Source of the DNA: Flavipsychrobacter stenotrophus
GTDB taxonomy: Bacteria; Bacteroidota; Bacteroidia; Chitinophagales; Chitinophagaceae
DNA length: 20,548 bases
Assembly (NCBI GenBank): GCA_947379685.1
Contig: CANCOG010000021.1
Span: 1 to 20,548 of the forward strand
Reading direction: 5' to 3'
Shown here: piece by piece, positions 6,408 through 14,712 of the stretch
How positions within the stretch are numbered: the first letter of the stretch is position 1
Layout: each line of letters starts with the position of its first letter
Notes under the pieces: generated by a model
The model's input: only the letters and a program-made list of their open reading frames with translations
What the model was told of the DNA's origin: nothing
Database searches by the model: none
Position numbers and translations under genes: made by a program

Positions 6408-9400
6408 CGTTATGTTGCCAATTCCGGTTGTGCCGCCCGATCCGCCGTTGCTAATACCGCGGTTTCCGAGTGCACTTGCAGAACATCCTCCCTGGCATCC
6501 GCATCCCTGCCATGTGCAGTTGGTTGCTGATACCTGGTCAATTGCGATATATGCCGTGCCCTGAGGCATCTGCGAATAAGGAATTTCCGAATTTGCAGAA
6601 GTGGTATAGCCGCCCTGAATAACTGAATGCTGCTGATTTTCAACATGGTACGTTACAGTTGCCTGTGATGTGCCGCTGAAAATAGCCGCCCAGCAATTAT
6701 TGCATGACTGGCCGTAGCCCGATACAACGCAAGCTGTAGCTCGTTCGGTTACGGTGAGGTCATACGTTGCTGCGCAACCTCCCTGGGCATTCGGATAGCT
6801 GTAAGAGATGGTTGCAGTTCCGCCAGCTACGCCTGATACCACGCCTTGCTGGTTGACTTGTGCCACCTGGTTATTTCTGCTGCTCCATGTGCCGCCTGTT
6901 GAAGATTCGCTCAGTGTTAATGAAGCGCCCGCACAGAAGGTTGTAGCTGATCCGGTTATTACAGCAGGCACTGAGTTGATCGTATACCTTGTAATTACCC
7001 TGCCCGTGCACCCGCATGGGCTTGATACAAGGAACGTGATATCTACCGTGCCTGCACTAATCGCTGTTACAGTAGCTGACGAAGTAGCTCCTCCTGAACT
7101 TACCATACTTACCGCTGCAACATTCGGGTTGCTGGATTCCCAGCTGACATTGAATGATTCATCCTGGTCATAATTAGCTCCCGGCGATGCTGATATCGCT
7201 GAAGTTGCGCCTACACAAAGCGTGGTAGTTGGGAATGGATTGATAATTACTGGGTTTGACCATGCGCATACCGTTAGCGTTACACTGGTAATACAACCAT
7301 AGATCGACGTGAACTTTATAGTTGTTGTTCCAGGATGAACCGGAGTGACAAAGCCAGTCGTCGCATTAATGGTCGCAACACTTGTGTTGCTGCTACTCCA
7401 TGTGCCCGATACGCCTGTAGTCTCATGGAATGTTACAGTATTGCCCATACAGAGTACCGATGGCCCTGAAATTACTGGAATTACACTGATCGTAACCCTT
7501 GTAATAACTATACCCACACATCCGCAAGGGTTGGTGACCATGTACGTTATATCTGCGGTTCCTACGCCTACGCCATAAACGCGTGCTGAGGAACTTACCC
7601 CACCTGCATCTGTCATACTTACAGAAGCAATTTCAGGTGCACTTGAACTCCAGCTCACATTATATGGGCCGGTTTCTTCAGCAGCACCAGGCGAAGCATG
7701 TATCAGCGTCGTTGACCCGACACATAGAATAGTGGTCGGATAAGGACTGATCACCACTGGTTTGGGTGATGCGCAGATGGTAAGCGTTAGCGTTACAACA
7801 CATCCGTTTACCGAAGTGAACTTGATGATTGTAGTGCCTGGCCCCACAGGTGTAACAACACCGGTAGTTGAATTGATGGTTGCAACACTTGTATTACTGC
7901 TGCTCCAGGTGCCAGATACGCCCGTGTGTTCTACAAATGTGCCCGTTGTGCCCATACAGAGAATGGAAGGACCTGTTATTACCGGCGCTGTTACTGTTAT
8001 GGAAACTATTCTGGTACCTGTACATGAACAGCCGCTAATTGCGGTGAACGTTATAATTGCTTTACCGGTATCAACTCCATAAACTGTAGCAGTTGAAGTG
8101 GCGCCGCCCGCGTCTGTCATGCTTACTGATGCAACGGAAGATTTGCTCGTTGACCAGCTTACATTATAGGTGCCAGAGGCTGTAGTTGTGCCCGGCCAGC
8201 CATGTATAACAGCAGTGCCATCCTTGCACAGTATTTTTACGGTATCGTCGGTGGCCGCATCAACCTGGCTGCAGACAAGTAAACTCTGGCTTGCCGTACA
8301 ACCATAGGCTGTCGTAAATGTTATTACGGTAGAGCCTGGCGAAACTGTAGTAATTACTCCGGTCGTAGGATGAATTGTAGCCACCGATGTAACACTGCTG
8401 CTCCATGTGCCCGCTGTTCCCCAGGTATCGGTGAATGTGGCGGTTGTTCCATAACAGATCATGGTTGGCCCTGAAATATGAGGGTTTGGGTGTACATGTA
8501 TGGTGAGGATTCCTGAACCGTAACAGCCACAATTATTGTACGCTGTGTAGGTGATGTAAACCACACCAGTGTCTAAACCATAAACTGTCGCTGTTGCAGT
8601 ATCCCCGCCAGAGCTGCCCGGAGAGATTGATGCAATAGATGTACTGCTGGATACCCAGCTCATGCCATATGGCCCGCCTGCGCCGGTTGCCCCGGGTGTA
8701 ACGTGTAAAACGGTTGATTGCCCCACGCAAAGGGATGTGTCATATGTCCCAACAAAGACAGGGTGCGGAGTAACACAGACAATCAATGTCCGGCTAGAAG
8801 TGCAACCGTATGAGTTGGTAAAGGTAATGACAGTAGTACCAGGACCGACAAGGTAAACCCTTCCGGTAGAGGCATCAATGGTGGCAACTGTACCAACGCT
8901 GCTGCTCCATGTGCCGGTTTCTCCGGTTGTTTCCGTAAAGATACCGGTTGTATCGCCCATACACAATCTCCAAGGTCCTGCAATTGTAGGAGTTGGATTT
9001 ATTGTAATGGTATCTACTACAAAACCAGCGCATCCGCAGCGATTTACATAGGTGTACGTTATGTAGGCAACCCCGCTGTCAAGGCCATAGATAATGGCCG
9101 TCGAAGTATCAGCACTGACACCGCTCACTACTACCGATGCGATAGCCGTACTGCTCGATGTCCAGTAGCCGCCGCCTGAGCTGGCTCCGCCACCTGATCC
9201 GGCTGGTGTAGCACGAATTATCGTGGTCTGTCCGACGCAAAGTGTTCTGACAGGGAAAGGAGGAACTATTACAGGATGAGGTACGGGACATACTGTAATA
9301 ACTCTGCTGGTAGAGCAGCCAGTGCCTGTAATTACAAATGAGATAGTTGTTGTTCCCAGGCCTACAGAATAGATCACGCCAGTAGATGATATGGTGGCCA

Positions 9401-12400
9401 CCAGCGCATCGCTGCTGGACCATGTTCCGGCCACACTTGGCGATACCGTAAAGGAATCGATGTTAGGGAAACATATTACCCATGGACCAGAAATAACAGG
9501 TGAAGGATTGATCAGGATCGTGTCATAAGAATAACACGTTGTGACTGTATTTGTGAACTTGACGTAACCCGATGCAGGTACGGTAATGGTCGTACCTGTT
9601 ACCGTGCCTCCGGGCGTAACAGCCCCAGGCCCTGAAATCCAGCTAAACACTCCTGGTCCCGGCGATGCCGTCAGGTTAATAAAGTCTGCAGCACAAAGTG
9701 TTGACGGACCAGATATTACTGGGTTAGGATATACTGTTACCGGAGCAGTTGCAAGGAAATTGCCACAGATATTGCTGATAGCATAGGAGATGGTCGTAGT
9801 GCCGGCTGTGGATGCTGTGATTGCACCACTTGTTGGGTGAATAGTTGCAATTGCCGGTGTAAGGCTGCTCCATGTACCGCCACTAGCTGTACTCGTGCAA
9901 ACGCCCGTGCCACCTGCGCAGAACGGTGAAGGAACAGTTATTGTTCCGGCCGTTACAGGATCAACCTGAACCGAAAGCGATGCTACCATTGTGCATCCGT
10001 AAATGTTCGTTACAGTATAGTTAATTGTTTGCGTGCCCATATGAGTTGCATGCACGTATACCGACGAAACTGTAGGGTCGGTGGAGACTGTGGTAAGATC
10101 CGGCCCTGAAGTAGACCATACTCCACCCAGGGTGGCATTGCTGTATGTTGTGTACAAACCATCACATATTTCCGTTAGTCCAAAGATTGAAGTATTGGGA
10201 CAAGGGTTGACCGTTACCGAGTAACTGGTGTAGAATGTACACCCGCCTGTCGTATGAATATGATAAAAAGTGACAGACGTCGGAGCGGTGATGATGGTAG
10301 AAGGCGTCACCTCTCCGGTAGTAGGATTAATGGTTGCTACCGAGGGGTCACTGCTGGACCAGGTACCTGTGCTGACTGTTGTATGGTAGGTAAAGGTTGT
10401 ACCAGCACATGCGCAAATTGTTGCCGGGCCTGTTAATGTATCAGTATTGGCCGTTACAGTCACATTGTGCGTATCAGTAAATGTGCCGCATACATCGGTG
10501 AAAGAATACGTAATAGTTTGGGTGCCCCCGCCTGCACCATAGACGTAGATACTGGTAAACGTTGGCATTGAACCATATAAATGCAACTCGCCATACAGCC
10601 ATGTAATACTGGTTGATGTAGGGCTCCAAATACTTGAACTGGTAAGGCTTCCATTACCATTGCCGTCACCGCTGCCGTAAAGAATGATCGTTTGGCCCTG
10701 GCACATAGTGGTTGGCCCGGTAATTACTGCGGTGGTAGGATAAACAGGTATGGTAAAACCACCTGTGCATGAGCCTGATGATTTTAAGTATGTAACATAG
10801 GCATACCCCGTTGTGCTCAGTACCGTAACGTCGCCTGAAGAAGTAACAGTCACCACAGAAGCATCAGATGTACTCCATGAGCCTCCAGTAGGGGAGGCGG
10901 TGTAATGATACACTCCATGTGCTACAGCAGTTGCGCCGCATAAATAGGCCGGGCCTCCCGAATATGTTACCGCACCAACACCGGCGATAACCGTTACAGA
11001 ATAGGTGCTGACAAATGTCCCGCACGCATTAGTGAATGAATAGGATATTGTCGTAGTACCGGTAGATACGCCACATATGAGCCCAGTCGTTGGCCCAGAG
11101 GTTGCAGCACTTGCTATGCCCGAGTTGGCACTGGTCCAGGTTCCTCCGGCAACTGATGCAAAGAATACATAGCATTGTCCTGTGCAAATTGGACTTACAC
11201 CTGTTATTGTTGCGGGTGATGATGCAAGAATTGTGTCGGAATAAGCTGCACTGCAGGTAACACCTCCTGAAGTAATAGAATAGCTTACTGTAACTATACC
11301 TGCAGAAACTCCATGTAATACCCCTGTAGAGGATATGGTTGCGGCTCCGGTCACGGGTGTAACGCTCCATGTGCCGCTTGAAACAGTTTCTGTCATGGTT
11401 CCGTTAGATCCAGCACATGGGTTAGGTCCATGAATTACACCTACATTCGTCACTGTGACGGATTTTGTTGCAATACATCCGCCCCAAGAAAGAGTCGTGT
11501 TGTTATTCAGATTGTAGGTGATGATAGATGTTCCGGCTGCACTTGCATAATAAGTAACCGGGTTGCTGGTAATACTGGAAGCTAAACTCAGGGGATATGC
11601 TGCAGTCCAGCTACCACCACCAGTTAGGTCGACCCAGTTATTGAACGTATTCGGACACACTACATCTGGCCCCGAAATAGGGTCAGGTGTCGCAACAACA
11701 GTTCCACTGCCCGAACATTCAACATGAGTTCCCAGCAAGTCACCATAATAGTAGGTATATGAGCCGGTATGCACAGGGTGTACAATACCAGTACCGTATT
11801 CAATTGTTGCCACTGCGGTGCCGCTGGATATCCACCAGCCATAACCGGTTCCGCCACAGGTTGGTACAGTAGCAGTGGAGCCCATGCAAATGATCATTGG
11901 GGGTGGGGTAGGTGCAAAACTGAAGAACATTCTCGGGCCTCGGTCAAACGTCTCAAGGTTTACAGCAATGTAGCTGCCAACGGCTGCATCAAGTCCTCCA
12001 TCACCGTCACCGGGCGTATAGACAATGCTTGTGTAGCGGTTGCCTGCATGCACATTAAAAAAGCCATTGCCATTAACTGCCAGCAAGTCCTCAAAGGCAT
12101 CTGCATTAATATCATTGTCAAGTAATCCGGATATCCTTACCGTATCTGTCGAGTCCGGACCGAAATAGCCATCGTTCACGCCGCCTACAATAGACCCGAC
12201 GCCTCGTGAACTACCGTAATGGCTGTAGTTGAGTGTTGCTGTATCGCCATAAACAGTATCCGTAGCATAGCCTATGTCACTTAGAACAAGCCGCTCTTCC
12301 GAGCGCAGATACCGCTTCATGCTGCCCCTGCTGGTTAAGTTGCTTGTTACGAAATAATTATTGTTGCCGCCCCCGGAGCATTGGTCTTCCAGGCAACTGA

Positions 12401-13511
12401 GGCTCGAGCCGGGTTCAAAACAATTGGGCGTGTATACAGGAACGTTTACACTGCCAACATACTGTATGGCAGTGTCGCAGTTTGTGCTGTCACTCATACA
12501 TGCCGATGGATCGGGCGATAAGACTGAAGTTGCATTCAGTGTGGGATTAAACATGCAGCCTGTGCTCGGGGTAAAGCCGGTGGCAACTATCAGCGGTTGC
12601 CCGCTCCTGGTGGTCAGCCGCATATCGAAGCCGTCATAAAACGTGCGGCCAGAACCGAGCTTTGACGACCCGTCAGCCGCGATAAGAGAAGTAAGGCCGA
12701 AGTAATGTGTGAGCTCTCTGAGGGCAAGTGTATACTCGTCATCCTCGTTTGCAGATGGTGCAGTGGACAGATTTGTGTGCCAGTTGCCATGGGCGAAATC
12801 GAATGCGATAAACCCATCACAAAGAGCACCTGGCATACTTAAAAACTTTGACTTTGAAATGCCGATCCAGGGGTCTTTGCCAGAGTGCATTGCACTCCAG
12901 GCAACATTCTCAACCCTGCCGCTGATATTCGAAACTCGCGGTACGATATAAAAAGAAGTGCCGAATGCAGGACCTGTAAAACCTGGAATATTGTCTGGCG
13001 CACGCACCTGCAATTGCATTTTATAATCGCTTGAAGTGAGTGGGGAGGGCATGAATGCAGAAAGATCGCGGAGTACCCGGCACAGCACATCACGCCTTGC
13101 GAGGTGGGTGTTGTCTGCACTGTTTTCCATTCCGCTGCCTTGTTCAAAGTACACCTGGAAATACCCGGTATTGTCCGTACAGACCACCGACGGTATAAAA
13201 GCACCTGTGTCTGCCCTAATGGTATCATTTACCGCAAGGCTCACCAGACCATAGGGATGGCCGTTACGATCATAGGCATTATCCAATACTCCACCGGCTG
13301 TGATTTGTGCCGTTGAATTGGATGTCAGACCCAGGAAAAAGGAAATAATAAGTAGTGAAAGTGCGAGTGATCTTCGCAAAAGTGGCTTGGTATTATGTAT
13401 TGCAGTGTTTTCCTCACCAGGGGGGGCGCCGGCCATCAGGCGGGCTACTTTAGAATCTGCGGGCAACCTTTGTGCTTGCCTTCTGTGATCCAGGATTGTG
13501 TGCGTCATCAT
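6156..13511 (-). CDS. Giant T9SS-exported surface protein: degenerate metallopeptidase head, about 21 Ig-like (BIG2-type) modules, T9SS type A sorting domain
   Basis: The 2451-residue product has a hydrophobic signal segment at about 46-68 (RRSLALSLLIISFFLGLTS, cut near STAQ). Residues 70-520 resemble Bacteroidota secreted metallopeptidases (FQVYFEQGSGMEN, LALRELTHYFGLTSLI, VPVYTPNCFEPGSSLSCLED). However, the first His of HExxH is Arg265, and the expected downstream zinc His is Cys373, so the head is probably inactive. About 21 Ig-like modules of 70-95 residues follow (about 540-2265), each with GTWSS-type and GTxxIxF-type strands and usually a Cys near each end. Then comes a Cys-rich stretch (about 2270-2365) and the sorting domain from about 2369 (MKPNPNRGMFTLTG to VYFLRIKGD), used for export by T9SS and surface attachment. 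Likely role: adhesion or matrix. The ATG at 13511 gives an unusually long 45-residue pre-signal region; ATG 13436 or TTG 13379 are alternatives, the latter giving a compact signal peptide. Confidence 0.9.
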   Translation of the reverse strand: MMTHTILDHRRQAQRLPADSKVARLMAGAPPGEENTAIHNTKPLLRRSLALSLLIISFFLGLTSNSTAQITAGGVLDNAYDRNGHPYGLVSLAVNDTIRADTGAFIPSVVCTDNTGYFQVYFEQGSGMENSADNTHLARRDVLCRVLRDLSAFMPSPLTSSDYKMQLQVRAPDNIPGFTGPAFGTSFYIVPRVSNISGRVENVAWSAMHSGKDPWIGISKSKFLSMPGALCDGFIAFDFAHGNWHTNLSTAPSANEDDEYTLALRELTHYFGLTSLIAADGSSKLGSGRTFYDGFDMRLTTRSGQPLIVATGFTPSTGCMFNPTLNATSVLSPDPSACMSDSTNCDTAIQYVGSVNVPVYTPNCFEPGSSLSCLEDQCSGGGNNNYFVTSNLTSRGSMKRYLRSEERLVLSDIGYATDTVYGDTATLNYSHYGSSRGVGSIVGGVNDGYFGPDSTDTVRISGLLDNDINADAFEDLLAVNGNGFFNVHAGNRYTSIVYTPGDGDGGLDAAVGSYIAVNLETFDRGPRMFFSFAPTPPPMIICMGSTATVPTCGGTGYGWWISSGTAVATIEYGTGIVHPVHTGSYTYYYGDLLGTHVECSGSGTVVATPDPISGPDVVCPNTFNNWVDLTGGGSWTAAYPLSLASSITSNPVTYYASAAGTSIITYNLNNNTTLSWGGCIATKSVTVTNVGVIHGPNPCAGSNGTMTETVSSGTWSVTPVTGAATISSTGVLHGVSAGIVTVSYSITSGGVTCSAAYSDTILASSPATITGVSPICTGQCYVFFASVAGGTWTSANSGIASAATSGPTTGLICGVSTGTTTISYSFTNACGTFVSTYSVTVIAGVGAVTYSGGPAYLCGATAVAHGVYHYTASPTGGSWSTSDASVVTVTSSGDVTVLSTTGYAYVTYLKSSGSCTGGFTIPVYPTTAVITGPTTMCQGQTIILYGSGDGNGNGSLTSSSIWSPTSTSITWLYGELHLYGSMPTFTSIYVYGAGGGTQTITYSFTDVCGTFTDTHNVTVTANTDTLTGPATICACAGTTFTYHTTVSTGTWSSSDPSVATINPTTGEVTPSTIITAPTSVTFYHIHTTGGCTFYTSYSVTVNPCPNTSIFGLTEICDGLYTTYSNATLGGVWSTSGPDLTTVSTDPTVSSVYVHATHMGTQTINYTVTNIYGCTMVASLSVQVDPVTAGTITVPSPFCAGGTGVCTSTASGGTWSSLTPAIATIHPTSGAITASTAGTTTISYAISNICGNFLATAPVTVYPNPVISGPSTLCAADFINLTASPGPGVFSWISGPGAVTPGGTVTGTTITVPASGYVKFTNTVTTCYSYDTILINPSPVISGPWVICFPNIDSFTVSPSVAGTWSSSDALVATISSTGVIYSVGLGTTTISFVITGTGCSTSRVITVCPVPHPVIVPPFPVRTLCVGQTTIIRATPAGSGGGASSGGGYWTSSSTAIASVVVSGVSADTSTAIIYGLDSGVAYITYTYVNRCGCAGFVVDTITINPTPTIAGPWRLCMGDTTGIFTETTGETGTWSSSVGTVATIDASTGRVYLVGPGTTVITFTNSYGCTSSRTLIVCVTPHPVFVGTYDTSLCVGQSTVLHVTPGATGAGGPYGMSWVSSSTSIASISPGSSGGDTATATVYGLDTGVVYITYTAYNNCGCYGSGILTIHVHPNPHISGPTMICYGTTATFTDTWGTAGTWSSSVTSVATIHPTTGVITTVSPGSTVITFTTAYGCTASQSLLVCSQVDAATDDTVKILCKDGTAVIHGWPGTTTASGTYNVSWSTSKSSVASVSMTDAGGATSTATVYGVDTGKAIITFTAISGCSCTGTRIVSITVTAPVITGPSILCMGTTGTFVEHTGVSGTWSSSNTSVATINSTTGVVTPVGPGTTIIKFTSVNGCVVTLTLTICASPKPVVISPYPTTILCVGSTTLIHASPGAAEETGPYNVSWSSSAPEIASVSMTDAGGVSSSARVYGVGVGTADITYMVTNPCGCVGIVITRVTISVIPVISGPSVLCMGNTVTFHETTGVSGTWSSSNTSVATINATTGFVTPVHPGTTTIKFTSIYGCITSVTLTVCAWSNPVIINPFPTTTLCVGATSAISASPGANYDQDESFNVSWESSNPNVAAVSMVSSGGATSSATVTAISAGTVDITFLVSSPCGCTGRVITRYTINSVPAVITGSATTFCAGASLTLSESSTGGTWSSRNNQVAQVNQQGVVSGVAGGTATISYSYPNAQGGCAATYDLTVTERATACVVSGYGQSCNNCWAAIFSGTSQATVTYHVENQQHSVIQGGYTTSANSEIPYSQMPQGTAYIAIDQVSATNCTWQGCGCQGGCSASALGNRGISNGGSGGTTGIGNITMKPNPNRGMFTLTGTIENQAATSIVNIEIVDMLGKVLYSDAIKAENGKITADILLGENIANGVYFLRIKGDDTNTVMRFTLDR
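6972..9503 (-). repeat. Five tandem A-B Ig-like supramodules (about 504-bp period) in the giant gene
   Basis: Within the module array, two Ig-like types alternate five times: A (VISGPxxLCMG, then GTWSSSxxxVATI, then GTTxIxFT) and B (a longer LCVG module with VSWSSS, then an SxTATVYGxDTG segment, then a CGC-containing turn). The A-module GTWSS codons recur at 7396, 7903, 8401, 8905 and 9418, so the spacings are 507, 498, 504 and 513 bp, all multiples of three. B modules recur at the same period near 7132, 7640, 8142, 8646 and 9150. The array is 2532 bp or about 844 residues. It arose by duplication of the pair, not of single modules. Confidence 0.85.
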
Positions 13512-13713
13512 GTTCTTACAATTTTTTAGTATTGGTGATATTCTAAGAAACCATCGGGTGGATATTTTCTAAAGGCATGAATTACAATGTGTTACAATCA
13601 TTTAATACCATTAAAGATTGTATTTAGACAAAATGTTTTGATTTCCCCATAGGCGATAATTTTTAGTTGGAAAAAGTGTATAGCCTAAGGTATCAACTGT
13701 ATAATGGCCTGCG

Positions 13714-13753
13714 CAAAATAGTTTCTTAACGGTCGAAAAAGTTTCTTAACGGT
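13714..13753 (-). promoter_or_regulatory. Candidate LytTR response-regulator boxes with adjacent -7-like element
   Basis: On the - strand ACCGTTAAG occurs twice (13753-13745 and 13733-13725), within a longer exact 14-bp direct repeat with a 20-bp period (AGTTTCTTAACGGT on +, 13720-13733 and 13740-13753). Both copies fit the LytTR half-site consensus [TA][AC][CA]GTTN[AG][TG] at all positions. The 11-nt gap is slightly shorter than the usual 12-13. Four nt downstream on the - strand is TATTTTG (13720-13714), a one-base-short TAnnTTTG. The site is 214-242 bp upstream of the giant gene, the only nearby gene in that direction. Confidence 0.45.
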
Positions 13754-13860
13754 AAAAAAGGAGGCAAAACCAGGTGCTTTTCACAGTAAAACGAGGACAG
13801 AATAAAGGATATAAAATGAGGAGAATTGAGTAAATGATTGATTTAAAAGTTCTTTTTCGG

Positions 13861-14040
13861 CCCAGCTAATGGTATCAGGTGTGTAACTCCGGCCGAGCCA
13901 CGTATACAAAGTAATTCCACGCGCCTAAAACTTAACGCCTTCCGGTCCTTGCGACCAAGGGAGCAATCTCACACAACGTTCTTGCACGCTAGGGAGTCGT
14001 GTTGATGATGCTTGAAAAGCTAACCACTCCTGCATGGTAA
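13861..14040. other. Noncoding, GC-richer intergenic segment
   Basis: This part of the 550-bp gap between the giant gene and the 2TM gene terminator holds no supported ORF and no tRNA-like fold. It contains two related units on the - strand: ACTCCCTAGCGTGCAAGAAC (about 14001-13982) and GCTCCCTTGGTCGCAAGGAC (about 13965-13946), which suggests a diverged repeat. The flanking DNA (13512-13710 and 13755-13860) is A/T-rich and shows nothing else except the LytTR-like boxes. Confidence 0.4.
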
Positions 14041-14068
14041 GTCAAATACAAACTGGATGCGGGCACGC

Positions 14069-14098
14069 AAAAAAAAAGCCCCCCGAAATCGGGAGGCT
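14069..14098 (-). terminator. Rho-independent terminator of the 2TM protein gene
   Basis: On the - strand AGCCTCCCG-ATTT-CGGGGGGCT forms a 9-bp stem with one G-U pair, followed by nine T. It lies 28 nt after the stop at 14127. The G-U pair forms only in - strand RNA. Confidence 0.88.
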
Positions 14099-14126
14099 TA
14101 ATATAATATATTTCTATAATTTTAAA

Positions 14127-14378
14127 TTAGTTGTCGTAACCTTGTTGCTTGCGGTAAGTGGTGTAATTGGGGTCTTCAACACTAGTGAAAACGATGCAGG
14201 CATGGCCGAGAAAGCAAAGCGCCCATGCAGCTACAGTCCATGCTGGCCAAGGGTAAACCCACTTGGTAGCACCCTTATCATATAAAAACATCATAGCGGC
14301 AGAACCAATGGCAAATACTACAAAATGCAGTAACAGCATTGAAATTTGTTTGCCGGTTGGTTTAATTTTTTTAGGCAT
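14127..14378 (-). CDS. Small 2TM domain-containing membrane protein
   Basis: The 83-residue protein has two hydrophobic segments, about 13-33 (MLLLHFVVFAIGSAAMMFLY) and about 45-66 (AWTVAAWALCFLGHACIVF), joined by KWVYPWPAW. A His in the first segment, the W-x2-P-W-P-x-W connector and a second His near the end of helix two are the pattern of the 2TM domain, a short inner-membrane helical hairpin often fused to histidine kinases or found alone. Its function is not known. The longer frame from TTG 14402 is rejected because the promoter's -7 element overlaps it, so MPKKIKPTGK at 14378 is the start. Promoter and terminator on either side make it a single-gene unit. Confidence 0.85.
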   Translation of the reverse strand: MPKKIKPTGKQISMLLLHFVVFAIGSAAMMFLYDKGATKWVYPWPAWTVAAWALCFLGHACIVFTSVEDPNYTTYRKQQGYDN

Positions 14379-14399
14379 TGTGTGAATTTTAAGTTGCCG

Positions 14400-14429
14400 C
14401 AAAGGTAGTATAAAAAGTAAAAAATCAAA
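14400..14429 (-). promoter_or_regulatory. Bacteroidota-type promoter of the 2TM gene
   Basis: On the - strand TTTG (14429-14426), 18 nt, then TACCTTTG (14407-14400), an exact TTTG-N18-TAnnTTTG match. The start of transcription falls near 14393, about 15 nt before the ATG at 14378. It is embedded in an A/T-rich tract of AAAAGTA-like units on the + strand. The rest of this gap (14430-14593) shows nothing further. Confidence 0.8.
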
Positions 14430-14593
14430 AGTAAAAAGTAAAAAAGTCCCTTGGGGTGAAAATAGGGTTGGTTAAGGGGTATTTGTTTTTTGTGATGCGC
14501 GTTTCCGAAAACGATGTGTAATGTGTTTTATTTCCACTGATCCGGCCAACGGGCGGGAATAGTGATGATAAGCCTCAGCGACTCAAATTCAAC

Positions 14594-14630
14594 AAAAAAA
14601 GGTACAATACCCGCGAGTATTGTACCTTTT
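14594..14630 (-). terminator. Rho-independent terminator downstream of the secreted protein gene
   Basis: GGTACAATAC (14601-14610) and GTATTGTACC (14617-14626) form a perfect 10-bp stem around a 6-nt loop, with seven T on the - strand side and four T on the + side. It could work both ways but is stronger for the - strand gene ending at 14713, 83 nt away. Confidence 0.82.
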
Positions 14631-14712
14631 CTAATTATGTATCGGTCTTTAATTTTTTATCAGAAGTGGTAATGCAACTACTTCACGCTCAGAGCCATGT
14701 GCAGGTATCAAA

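Noticed and set aside
6972..9503. Regular repeat array as CRISPR-like
   Set aside because: Units are about 504 bp, in frame and translate to Ig-like domains; there are no short identical repeats with unique spacers.
6304..13488. Many open frames on both strands inside the giant gene
   Set aside because: They are shadows of one long, repeat-rich frame with low-complexity Ser/Thr/Gly coding; none has family motifs, its own promoter or a terminator.
13860..14040. tRNA, tmRNA or riboswitch in the long intergenic gap
   Set aside because: No cloverleaf, CCA end, conserved tag or ligand-binding core could be drawn.
14034..14285. 83-codon + strand open frame over the 2TM gene
   Set aside because: It runs through the 2TM gene's terminator (T-run complement gives a KKK stretch) and lies antisense to a gene with a clear promoter.
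14379..14402. Upstream TTG start for the 2TM protein
   Set aside because: The promoter's TTTG overlaps this codon, so the codon would not be in the transcript; ATG 14378 fits.
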